A stretch of 64,000 nt of DNA. It comes from Pelagophyceae sp. CCMP2097 (Eukaryota; Sar; Pelagophyceae). The notes under the pieces were generated by a model that searched no databases, was not told the origin of the DNA, and saw only the letters and a list, made by a program, of their open reading frames with translations. Where the stretch lies: NCBI GenBank assembly GCA_026770575.1, contig MU657165.1, positions 1,128,479 through 1,192,478 on the forward strand, in the 5' to 3' direction. How positions within the stretch are numbered: the first letter of the stretch is position 1; the number at the start of each line of letters is the position of its first letter. The position numbers were made by a program, and so were the translations under genes. Positions 41,833-52,400 of the stretch are shown piece by piece.

Positions 41833-43254
41833 CTACGCAGAGCCTATACCGCGCGGGCGCCGCGCGGGCGCCGCACGGCGCGCGCGCACCGCAAGGGCGT
41901 GGAGCGCGAGCGGCGCGAGGAGCGCGTCACCGGCGAGGCGGTACGCGGCGGCGGCGGCCAACGCGCGGGCGAACGCGGCGGCGGCGGGCGAGCCGCGCTG
42001 CGCCGCGCCGCCGGCCGCCGCGCCGCCGAACTTTTCGAGCCACGCGGTGCAGAGCAGCGCGTGCGTCGTCGCGCTGGTTCCGCGCGCGGCGAGGGCGTCG
42101 GCGACGGCGCCGCACTCGGCTTCGGCGCGCGCGGCGTCGTCGTCGCGGAACGACGCGCACTCGGCCGCCGCCGCAAACGCGGCGACGACCACGGGCGCCG
42201 CGAGCCACGCGGCGCCGGCAAACGCGCCGCCGGCTGCGAGCGCAGAAGACTCGACGTAGCCGCCGAGGGGCGCCTGCATCGCCGCGTGGAACGCGAGGCA
42301 CCGAGGCACGCTCGCCGCCAGCTCGAGCGCCGCCGCGCTCGCGCGCCACTTAGCGTCGGAGAGCCGCCACGCCAGCGGCGCCGGCACCGCGTGCGCGCCG
42401 CTCAAGCCTACAGACGCGCGTCGAGCCTAATCGAGGGGACGCGCCGACTCTTGGGGGCGCGCCGACTTTTGGGGGCGCCCCGCCTCGCGGACGCACCGTC
42501 AGCGACGGCCTGCTCGAGCACGCCCGAGACGCTCGACGGTTGCCGGAGCGCCTCGGGCCCCGCCGCGAGCGTGACGCCGCACAGCGCCGCGGCGGCCCAG
42601 AGGCGCGCCGGCTCCGCCGCCGCGCGCGTAACGTCGCCGAGGCCGCCCCACAAGACGGCGTCGACGCCGTCCGCGCCGGAAACGGCGAAAAACAAGGCCA
42701 CCTGCAGCGCGACGAGGGCCGCCGCGCCCTGCTTCGGCGTCGCGCCGAGGCGCCGGCCGGCAGCGCGCTCGAACACCGTCCGCGGCGAGTGCCCAGCGTC
42801 GGCGGCGCTCCGGAGCGTGGCGCGAAAGTCCTCGACAGACCGCTTCACGTGCGCCTCCTCCGCCGCGGGCCCGACGTGCACTTCTAGTAGGCGGTTCGAA
42901 CCCGGGGATCGCGCGATGAGCGGCCCGCGCCGAGGCGGCGCGACCCACTTTCCTCGCTCGTCGTACCGGAAGCCGCGGGAGAGCCTACGCGTTCAAAGCC
43001 GCAGTCAAACGTCTGTCATTCTCTCACGTCTTGTACCGGCCGCCATTTCTCGGGGAAACGCAATAGGAGGAGCCTCACATGAACGCCTCGCGCTCGCGCG
43101 CCTTTGCGTCGTCGGCCGTAACGGCGTTGGAACGTTCCGCGGGCGCATTAGATGAAACAGCGTGAGCGACGCTTCGAAACGGGGCCCGCGCATCCGGTCG
43201 GAGCAGCGCCGCGACGCCACCGCAGAGCCACAGGAGCACAGCGCGGCGGGGCAT
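41833..43254 (-). CDS. Plastid-type multi-helix hypothetical protein
   Basis: ATG 43254 starts MPRRAVLLWLCGGVAALLRP DARAPFRSVAHAVSS, a signal peptide followed by a serine/alanine-rich, transit-like stretch. The donor at GTGAGG (about 43079) splices in phase to MLSRGFRYDERGKWVAPPRR. The frame is then continuous through EVHVGPAAEEAHVKRSVEDF and HSPRTVFERAAGRRLGATPK to alanine-rich hydrophobic helices. A further intron (about 42413-42500) leads to LSGAHAVPAPLAWRLSDAKW and several more helices, stopping at 41833. I do not recognise the family. The leader and hydrophobicity suggest a plastid envelope or thylakoid membrane protein. A GGTTCGAACCC string at about 42892 is coding, not a tRNA. Confidence 0.6.
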
Positions 43255-43827
43255 CGTCGCCCTGCAAAGCCGGTGCCGAGCGCCAGTACAATTGTAATCA
43301 GAATTCTAGAGCTGTGTTCTGCGCGGACGCTCATTCAGGCGGACGCATCTCTCTCTTCCCCCAGTTCTGGGGCCGCGCTCGGGCGAGACCCGCGGGAGCG
43401 TCCACGGGACGGACGAGCGGCGTCGGCGCGCGTCTGCGCCTGCGCGTCAGGCGGGTGGCGATCCATGGCCGCTCCGAGCCGTGCCTGCGCCGCCGGCGGA
43501 CGGGCGAGTCGAGGCCGTCGTGAGACACGTCGATATACTTTTGCCAACCGTGCAAGCAGGCCAAAGCGCTCGGAAAGCGAGCACACGCCGAGAGCACCGC
43601 GCGATCCGGCCTCGGCGCGACAGTACGGTGGCCGCCTCTGAGCCTTCGGTCACGATCCCAGAAAGGTCCGAACATTATTTGTTGTCATAAAAAAGTTTCG
43701 GAAATCGTCGGAACGACTGGTGGAGGGCGCGCGCGCGCGCGTCGTGGACGAGCGGACGAGCAGAGGCAGCCAAGGCGCCACAGAGGTCGAACAGTTTCCA
43801 AGGGCAAAGGACGTCTGGTGGGAGGCC
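43255..43827. other. Intergenic; dispersed repeat before kinase start
   Basis: No supported gene. 43741-43802 (gtcgtggacgagcggacgag onwards) matches 13487-13555 at about 80%. It ends 26 bp before the ATG of the histidine-kinase gene. Confidence 0.45.
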
Positions 43828-45990
43828 ATGGTCGGGTCGCTCGAGGCCGCCTATGCGGCGACGCTCCTCCTGGCGCTAGTCGCGCTGTGGCAGCGATTCC
43901 TCATCTGGCGCATGCGCGCGGAGTTGCGGCGCGTGGCCCTAAAGGCCGCGGCCCCGAAGATGCGCCCGGCGGGGCCGCTGCTGGCCAAGGGCGCCGCGGC
44001 GAAAGCCGCGGCGCACAAGGCCGCGATGGTTCTCGGCGAGGTCAAGGCCGCGATGGTTCTCGGCGACCTCGCGACCGTCGCCGCGTTGAAGAAGGAGGCC
44101 ACCGTGAAGGTACCGAGAAGGTGGAGAGCGCAGCCGTCGAGAGCCTCGAAAAGGTCCTGGCGGAGAAGACCGTCGCGCTCGCCAAGGTCGAGGAGGAGCG
44201 CCAGCTGGACGGCGTGTACGAAGACCTGGCGCAGGCCGAGCGTACGCGCCTCGACGTCGCAAGGTGCGCTTAGCCGACGGGGCCCCCGAGCGCGGCTTTC
44301 CGAGCGCGGCAGCCTCGAGCCGCGTCGGCGGTAGGCGCGCGCAGATCGCGTCTCTCGAGACGGCCTGGTGCGCGCAGATCGCGTCGATTGAGGCGGCGCG
44401 GCAGGCCGAGGTGGCGACGTTGAAGGCGGCGCGCAATACGGAGCGCGCCGTGCTCGCGACGGCGCAGTGCGCCGACGTCGCGGCGGCGTCGGTCGAGGCG
44501 GCGAACGAGGAGCGGAAGGGCGGCGAGACGTACACGAACCACGAGATCAAGAACCGCCTGCTGGCGATCGGCGAACTCTGCGTCGGCAGCGGCGGGCAGG
44601 TGGACAGGGCGCGCATCCGCGCCATCGTCTACGACGCCATCGAGATGATCGTCAAGCGCGGCATCCTGGTGCAGCTCACCTCGGGCTCGTACACCGCGCG
44701 CCTCGAGGACGTGAACCTCGACAAGCTGATACGCGCGCGCGCCAGGCGTGCGCTGCGGCCCGTCGTCATCAGACCGACCGAGGGCGACGCCGCGTCGTAC
44801 GTCAACAAGCTGCGCCTCGACCCCATGCTCCTCTGTCTCCACGCAAGCCGGCGTCCATGGGGGCCGTCGAGGAGGGGCGAGGCCCGCCGCGAAGGGCGAT
44901 TTGGCGTCCCGCGCGCGGTTCCGACTGCGGGCATCGATTTCGATGCGCCCAGGCATGCGCGCGTAGGCATCATCTTCGACCATCTGCTCTCGAACGCGAT
45001 CAAGTACGGCGACGAGGCCATCGCGCCGGCCCTTTGCGTGCACGTCGAGTCGCTGGGGGCCGACGACACGGAGGTCTGCTGCGTGCGCATCGAGCTGCAC
45101 AACGCGGCCGCCCCGCAGCACGCCAAGTTCCTCGATCTCGGCGACGACGAGCTGAATCGCACCGCGGCGGAGGGGCGCAGCCACAAGCCCGCGCCCGAGG
45201 ACAGCACGTCGCTGGAATGCGCATCGCCGGAGGAACGTGCGTGGGGGCGCCTCTTCCGAGGGGCGCCTCTTCCGAGGGGCGGCCGCCTCGATGCGAACTT
45301 CGGAAGGGCGGCCGCCTCCTCGACGCACGCTCGCGAGAGATCGCGTCATAGGCTTTCCTATGGTGCTCGAGTGCGCGCGCGCGCTCGGCGGCTCACTGCG
45401 GCTGACGCTGAGCGAGACAGATTTCGTCGCGACGCTGACGCTGCCGCGCGCGTCCTTCGCCGTCGAGCTATCGGCGCGGGACCTCGACCTGCTCGCGCAG
45501 CTGAGCTACGCGATCGTCGACGACTCGCTGCTGAGTCGCAAGCAGCTGAAGCGCGTCGCCGGCCAGTCGTTCTTCGCGACGCGCGCGCCACCGATCATCG
45601 CGGGCGAGACGCGCGAGAGCATCGAGGGCTTCCCGCGTGCGGTGGTGGCCGCGGACGTGGACGTGGTCTTCATCGACCAGAACTTTGGCACTATGAGGGC
45701 CGTGTGCGCGGGTCTGCCAGCGCATGAGCGCGTCGTAGGTCTGCAAAGACCAAAAGGGCACCGACCTTGTCACCGCCATCCGCGACCTCGACGCCGCCGC
45801 ACCGACCGAGGCCCAGCAGCGCCTCATCTTCACCGTCTCGGCCAACGAATCCAAGGACGACCGTATTCTGTACAACTTTGCCGGCGCCGACGACTGCCTT
45901 TCGAAGAACGTCATCTCCACAAACGGCATCGAGCAGTTGCTGCGCGAGCACGTGGCCGCGGGGCTCGTCCGCGTCGGCATGCACTCGTAA
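43828..45990 (+). CDS. Hybrid histidine kinase with C-terminal receiver domain
   Basis: ATG 43828 opens MVGSLEAAYAATLLLALVAL with one membrane helix, then an alanine/lysine-rich coiled coil (EKVLAEKTVALAKVEEERQL, QIASIEAARQAEVATLKAA). The dimerisation/phospho-acceptor region reads TYTNHEIKNRLLAIGELC (near 44530); the histidine of HEIKN is the expected site. The ATP-binding part has IIFDHLLSNAIKYGDEA (N-box) and, after introns, GFPMVLECARALGGSLRLTL (G2-like). The receiver follows: YAIVDDSLLSRKQLKRV (acid pair), VDVVFIDQNFGTMRA (acceptor Asp), IFTVSAN (Thr/Ser) and DDCLSKN (Lys). No PAS or GAF sensor is visible. Introns near 44850-44930 and 45240-45350 are needed; the latter holds small tandem repeats. 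Stop at 45990. Confidence 0.78.
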
Positions 45991-46849
45991 GTAGCGCCCC
46001 CCGGCGGCGGCGGCAGCAAACAACCCCAATATAAGGCGGTGGCGACGAGGCGAGCGCCGCAAGTACCGCCGTCGCCGACACCATACGGCGAGGCCGAGTG
46101 CGCCTGTATGCTCCAAACAACCCGATCTCCCCGACCCCTCCCCGCCCCCTCCCCAACCTCCACCACGGCCGCGCACGGAATACTCCCCTCGCCAGGATAT
46201 AAATCATAAATGATCACCCTCGTGCCTCCGGGACGAAGGAGCCACGACGCGTGATCCCGGCAAGGTCCGGAGTAGGCTTTTGCAAGGCGGAGTCGGTCGC
46301 TCGCCGGAGTTGGACGCTGCAAGGACTTGGACGGGGATGTTTCGAAGCGGCGGCCGGAGGAGCGCTCCGCGACGGAGTCCGCGTCGCCGTCGTCGCGGGC
46401 GCAGTATGACGGCGCAGCTATCAGGGACGTCTGCCTCGTCGGCAGGGCTTGTCGAGGCCGGCGGCGCACGTCGCGGTGCGCTACGCGAGGGCTGCGCGAG
46501 CGCTGCGGGGAGCATGCAAAGGTCTTCGACTACGCCGCCAGCGGCCGGCTCGGCGTCGAGGCTTCGCGCAGCCCGCCTTCGGCACGAGCTGAGCCCAGCG
46601 CATCGCGCTCGCGACTGGGGAGAGGTGACAGCTCATCTCAGATGGCTCCGGGCTTTAACCGGCGGGCCGGTGGCTCCCCCGGCTCGGCCCGGTTGTCCAA
46701 TCAGGTCTTGTATCGCCAAAACCGATAAGCCGCAAAATTTTGAAAACGAAAACTGAAAAACGTCGCGCCCGCGCGCGACGCGCGCCGGTTACCCTCTTGC
46801 GCAGGAAGGCCCCGTAGCTCTGACGTCCCGGCCGTCCCGGCCGTCGGCC
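45991..46849. other. Intergenic, no gene seen
   Basis: Contains long arginine-rich frames on both strands without family features (for example 46280-46756 plus). Nothing is supportable as a gene. It probably includes the golgin promoter. Confidence 0.4.
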
Positions 46850-48116
46850 ATGGACTCTGACGAGTCCGCCGCGAAGCGAGAGCTGCTCGAGGCGGCGCGC
46901 GCGGCGCGCGACGCGGCGGGGCGGCCCGACGCCGGCGCGCGCGAGGCCGGTGCGCTGCGGGAGCAGATCCGCGCGCTCGAGGACGACAAGTCAGCGGCAC
47001 TCACGCGCGAACGCGACCTGCGAAGCCGGTGAGCTGCCACGGCCCAGAGCTGCCACGGCCCACGCCCGACAGACGCGCCGAAACACGCCGCCGCAGGCTC
47101 GAACGGGCGCAGGACCACCTGAGCGCCGAGGTTTCGAACTCTGGAGAAGCGAGGTGCGCCCGGGAGCATGCAGCAGTGCGCGCTCTTTGGACCTGGGAGC
47201 CTCGACGGCTCGCGCACTGCTGCGTCTGACGTCGCCGTCTAGGCGGCGAGAAGTGAGCGCGGAGGAGCTGGCGCAGCGCCTCGAAGCGGCGAACTCGAAC
47301 CTCCGCGGCCGCGTCGCATCGTGAGCCGCCCTTTTAGTGCCCGCGCTCCGTCGCGGCGTTCGCTCCGTCGCGGCGTGCGTCCACGCGCGCGCGACTATGG
47401 CGCAGGCTCGAGGCGGCGCTGCGCGCCGAGGAGCAGCGCGTGGCCGAGGCGTCGCGGCTCGACGTCGGTCGCGAACGCGAGCTGCGCCTCGGCTCAGTGC
47501 GCGAGCTCGCCGAGTCGCGCGACGCGGAGCGGCGGAGCCGCGAGGCCGCGGCGGCGCTGGAGCGGCGGCTGGCCGCTCTGGCCGAGGCGCCCGCGCCGCC
47601 GCCGCGCGCCGCCGCGCCGGCCGACGGCGCGGCGGCGCGGCACGCGGCGGAGCTGCGCGCCCTGCAGAATTCCGTCGACGCGCTCGCATCGTCCAAGACG
47701 GCGCTCCTCGCGCGCACGGCAGCGCTCAAGGCCGAGGCCGACGACGCGCGCCGCGAGGCGCGCCGGCTTGAGGCGACGGTGCAGCAGCTGCGCGACCGCG
47801 CGCGGCTGCACCCGCAGACGCGGGGAAACGCGCTGCCGACGCACGCGGGCGACCTCCTCGAGCAAAACGCCTTAGACGCCGTCGACAGCGGCCTCGTCAG
47901 CATCGTGAGCGCCCGCGACGGTTCCGCGTCGGGCGCGCGCGCAAACAGACGCGCTAGGTCAAGCTGCTGCGGTCGACGGCCGCCGCGCGCCTCGTTTTCT
48001 TCGGCTACTTTGCCATCCTGCACATTTGGGTCCTCGCCGTGCTGCACACGCACTCGCAACTCCTTGAAGAGCCGCCACCCATCGACTTTGTCGTGCTCCA
48101 GCCGCCACCCGAGTGA
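46850..48116 (+). CDS. Golgin-84-like coiled-coil protein with C-terminal anchor
   Basis: ATG 46850 starts MDSDESAAKRELLEAARAAR, a long heptad-rich coiled coil spread over short exons: REQIRALEDDKSAALTRERD, then RLERAQDHLSAE, REVSAEELAQRLEAANSNLR, RLEAALRAEEQRVAEASRLD and on to about 47820. The last exon (acceptor near 47957) reads VKLLRSTAAARLVFFGYFAI LHIWVLAVLHTHSQLLEEPP. This resembles the C-terminal anchor of golgin-84 (ARVFVIIYMALLHLWVMIVL-type), including the L-H-x-W core. Golgin-84 tethers COPI vesicles at the Golgi rim and binds Rab1. The product is shorter than animal golgin-84. Stop at 48116. Individual exon edges are probable rather than proven. Confidence 0.72.
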
Positions 48117-48669
48117 CGCCCCAAAGAGTTTAACTGCAAGCTCGCGCATCGAGGGCAAGCGCGCCCGCAGGGGAGGATGCATCGGGATTGCACCCGCGAC
48201 CGCCCACGACGGGCGCGTGCCCGACGGCGTCGCGCGTCTCCAAATTTTGCGATAGCCACAAGTGCAACGAAAATGCATATAATCGTACGAAAATGGATAC
48301 AACGTATTAAATACCGGATTGTCCACTTCTCCAGCCGCCCTCGCGGCAGTCCGGTGGCTCGACGGGCGCGGGGCCGCGCGTCGACGATGCGGCGGCTCAC
48401 GCTGCGGCGGTCGTCGACAACCACGACCTCGGATGTTGCGACGGGCGTCTTTGCCAATGCGGAGTCGACATCCGAAGTCGCGCGGATGAAGCGCCTCGTG
48501 CCGGCGATGCGCGCAGGCAGCGCGACGGCGAAGTGGGTGCGTCTCCGGGCGCGCACGCGGAGCGGTACTCGCAGCCAGGCTGCCACCGGCGGCGCGGCCC
48601 CACGGCCCGCATCGCGTCGACCGCCGCGCGCGCGGCAGCGCACCGTCGCCGCCCCTCAGGTGGGCAAGA
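48117..48669. other. Intergenic or 5' part of the next gene
   Basis: A frame starting MRRLTLRRSSTTTTSDVATG at 48387 could be a first exon of the following unrecognised gene, joining at the acceptor near 48659. There is no independent support. Confidence 0.3.
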
Positions 48670-49200
48670 TGGTCATCAACAAGACGAAACTGCGCCTCGT
48701 CTGGCGCGTCCGCTTCGGGCGGCCGGGCTTCGCGCACGAGGTGGCCTGCACGTTGTCGCGCAAGTCGAAGAAGCGGGAGGTGTTCTACGACGGTATCTGC
48801 ATCCGCTCCGGTGCGTGGCGCGTGGCGCGCGGGCGCAGGCGGGGCGACAAGGCGAGGGACCCGGTTTGCGGCCGGCGCGCGTCGGTCGCGCGCCGCGGGC
48901 GGCCGTTTCGGAGCGTTTCGGGGCAGGCGCCTTGGGCCTCGTCGAGTCCGTCGGCGGCCTCGCCGGCAACGCGACGCTCTTCGAGCACGCGTGGGAGCGG
49001 CACGGCCGGCGCTTCCGCGTCGTCGAGCACGTCTTCCCGCGCGACGGCGCCTTTACAAACGTGGCCGACAACGACGCCCGCAGAGACGCCGCGCGCTTCC
49101 AGCTCTTCGTAGACGACCAGATGCACGACGCGCTCGCCGACGCCGAGGGGCCCATCGGCGAGGACGAAAGCGAGCCAGGCGAGTGGCCGCCTGCGTGCGC
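48670..49200 (+). CDS. Unrecognised gene, beta-rich domain, incomplete model
   Basis: Coding is evident from MVINKTKLRLVWRVRFGRPG FAHEVACTLSRKSKKREVFY DGICIRSG. A donor at GTGCGT (about 48812) splices in phase, acceptor about 48930, to ALGLVESVGGLAGNATLFEH AWERHGRRFRVVEHVFPRDG and ARFQLFVDDQMHDAL. The two halves share a pattern (hydrophobic strand, H or RR pair, strand, F-x-D-G/D), faintly like FAIM-type beta sandwiches. I do not assign a family. Start and end are uncertain: an upstream exon from 48387 is possible, and I could not find the last exon before the formin start at 49417. Confidence 0.4.
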
Positions 49201-49416
49201 CCGGGGCGCCGGCCGGCCCGCTGGCCGCGGTGGGGCGCCGAGTGTGGCGCCCCGTGAGCGGCGCCGAGTGGCGTGGACGCGGCCCGCGCCTGTGCGCCGA
49301 GTCGGACGCGCGTCTGCGCAGGCGGCGCGTCGTTGGGCGTCGAGGTGGAGCGTCGGGCGCGGCCGCTGCGCGAGTCGCAGAGCAAGTCGTCTCGGAGTAG
49401 CTTCGACTCTTCTGAG

Positions 49417-52400
49417 ATGGACCAGGTCTCAGCGTCGGAGGACGACGACGCCGGCGAATCCGGCGCCTCGACGCCAAAGGCGTACATGCTCGAGCTGGAC
49501 GAGAAGCGCGGGGAGACGTTTGAGGCGTCGCGCCACGTCGTCGCGTACAACGGCTTTGCGGCGCGCGTCGAGACGACTTTGGGCCCCGGCGTCCTGGCCT
49601 CGGAGCTGACGCTGCGCAACGGCCGCCTGCGCGTCGTCGTCGACACGTGCAGCGCGCGCGCGGAGCGGGACCTGGGCGTCAGAGTCGGCGACGTCCTCCT
49701 CTCGCTCAACGGCCGAGCGCTGCCGCCGCACCTCGACGCCGTCGAGCTCATGGCGACGCTGCGGTCGAACAAGCGCTACATGGAGTCGCCCGTGCACGCC
49801 TCGCTCTGGCGAGAGAAGTTCGTTGGGACACCGCGCGAGCACGAGGGCACGTACATCTCCGTCGCCGCGCGCGAGGCGCACGTAGCCGTCGGCGTCGAAT
49901 GGGCCAGGCTCGAGGGCCGCCCCGGCGGCGCCCCGCCGCGCGGCACAGCGAAGCTCCGCGTCGCCGAGGCGCTCGAGGGCTACTATGTGGCCAAGCACGT
50001 CTCCGCGGTGGCGCGCGCGCAGCTCGGCCTCTGCGAGGGCGACGTCCTCGTGGGCCTGGACCACGAGCCGGCGCCGAAGCGCGCCGCCGCCAACGAGCTC
50101 GCGCGGCAACTCGGGGACTGGGCGGCGAAATCCAAGCTGACGATCAACGTCTGGAGGAGCGGCTCGCTCACCGCCCGAGAGGCCCTCGCCGCGACGGTGC
50201 ACGAGGCGCCGCGCGGCGTTTTGATCTCGACGCCCGCCGAGGTTGCCCGCGAGGCTGCGCAGTCCAAGTGCGGGATTTGGGGCACGGCGTCGACGGCCGT
50301 CACCGTGACGGGCGACGGCGGCGAAGGCGAGACGGTCACAATGTCCATCACGCAAGACGACGCCTCGGACGACTCGTCGGACGACGGCGAAAACTCACCC
50401 GCCCCGGCGCCCGGCGCACCCTCGCCGACGCGGACGAAGAAGGCGGACAAACCGGCGACGCCCACGGGCGACGGCGCCGCGGCAGCGGCCTCGTCGCCGC
50501 TGCCGTCGTCGAGCGACCGCAACTTTGTGGTCTTCAAGCGGCTGCTGCAGACGGGCGCGACGCTGGACGAAATCGTGGCCGAGATGCGCGCCGCGGGCGT
50601 GCCCAAGCAGCAAGTGGAAAAGATCATCGACTCGCTGCGGTCCGTCGTCGCGGCGCGCGCCGAAGAAGGCGGCTTCCCCGAAGGCACCGCCGCGCCCGCG
50701 CCCGCGCCCGCGCCCGTCCCGGAGCCGGAGCCGGAGAAGCCGCTGGACCCGCGAGCGGCCATGATGGCCATGATCGCCAAGCGCCAAGGCGGCGGCGCGC
50801 CCGCGCCCAAGCCCGCTGCAGCGGCGGCACCGGCTGCGGCGCCGGCGGCGGCGGACGCGGGGGCAAAGTTCGACGCGGTGCTGATGCGCTACCGCAAGAT
50901 GGTCAAGCTGGGCGTGCCCGCGGGGAGCGTGCGGCAGCGCATGTCGCTGGACCAGGTCGAGCCTGCGGCGATGGAAGTCTTCGCCAAGGAGCAGGGCCTC
51001 GAGTCGGCGGCCGAGGCGGACGCGAGCGGCACGGGCGCGACTGCGGCGGGGCCGCGGGCCAAGCTGCACTGGGACGCGATGCAATTAGACGCAAAGTCCA
51101 TGTCCGCCTCCGTCTGGGCCGCCGAGGCTTTAGGAGACGCCAAGTTCCGCGCGCCCTCGGACCCGGACTTGTTGGGCGACGACGACATAAAGCGGCTCGC
51201 AACGCTCTTCTCAAAGTCGGAGACGTCGAAGAAAAAGGGCTCGAGCAAGGGCGCGTCGTCGTCGAAAAAGGACGACGCGGGCGACGCGGAGGAGTTGGGC
51301 CTCGCGCTCTGCGGCGCGGCGCTGAGCGGCGCGCGCGTGCTGGAGCCGCAGCGCGCGCAGAACGTGGCCATCACCATCGCCCCGCTCCTGCGCGCCCACG
51401 AAGGCGACGTCCGCGCCTTGCTGCGCGGCATCGCGCGCTTCGACTGCGCGGCGACGGTGGAGCAGCTCGAGACGCTCAAGGGGGCGCTGCCGACGGCCGA
51501 CGAGCTCGCAGCTGTGGAAGCGCACGTCGAGAAGCAGCTCGACGGCGCTTCCGAGGCCGAAATCACGCTCCTCGACGCAGCCATCGTCGCCAAGGAGGGC
51601 AAGCGCCGCGCCGCGGGCCTGGCCTCTGCGCGAACAGGCGTCACGCGCGTCGACCGCGTCAACTTTGTAGTAGAGGGCCTCGCGCCGGCGGACCGCTTCA
51701 TGCACGCTGTGGGCGTGCTGGAGCGCGAGCTGGCGCGCGCGCGCAAGTGCGCGCGCGCCAGCGTGTCGCTGTCGCGCCGCCTCGACGCGGCGGCGACGGC
51801 CAAGAGCGCCGCGCCCGTGTCCGACGAGCACAAGGAGCGCGCCGAGGCCTTTGGGAGCGCGGCGCGCGCCCTCGTCGGAAGCCACGGCCTGGCCAAGCTG
51901 CTGAAGCACATCCTCGCCGCGGGCAACGCCGTCAACGCCGGGTCGGCCAAGGCGGACGCGCACGCTCTCAAGCTCTCTTCACTCCTCCAGGCGGCGCGCA
52001 CCAAGGGCGCCGACGGCAAGACGACGCTGCTCGACGGCGTCGTCGGCCTGCTCCTGGACCGCTTGGAGCGCAAGGGCGACCTCGAGCGCAAGGGCGAGGG
52101 CGCCTCGGCGGCGGCGAGCGACGCCTCGGCGGCCGTCGACGACGCTTTGGACTTCCCCGAGCACGACGGCCTGAGCGACGCGCTTGAAAGAGCTCGAGGC
52201 GCCGACGAGCACGCGTTGGCCGCCGAGGTGCACAAGTTTGCAAACGTCTCGTTGAAGAGCCTTGGCGTCGAGATTGAGGCCGCGCTGGCCGAGCTCGCCG
52301 ACGACCCGCGCGCGGGCGCGCAGCTGCGGCGCCTCGGCGCCGACGCGGTGGACTCGTGCGCCTCGCTGCGACGAGACCACATCGCGCCCATGCTCCAGAG

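Noticed and set aside
42885..42910. GGTTCGAACCC string like a tRNA T-loop
   Set aside because: It codes for part of PGSNRLL in the plastid-type protein and has no acceptor or anticodon stem around it. A similar string near 1650 lies within the GT8 gene.
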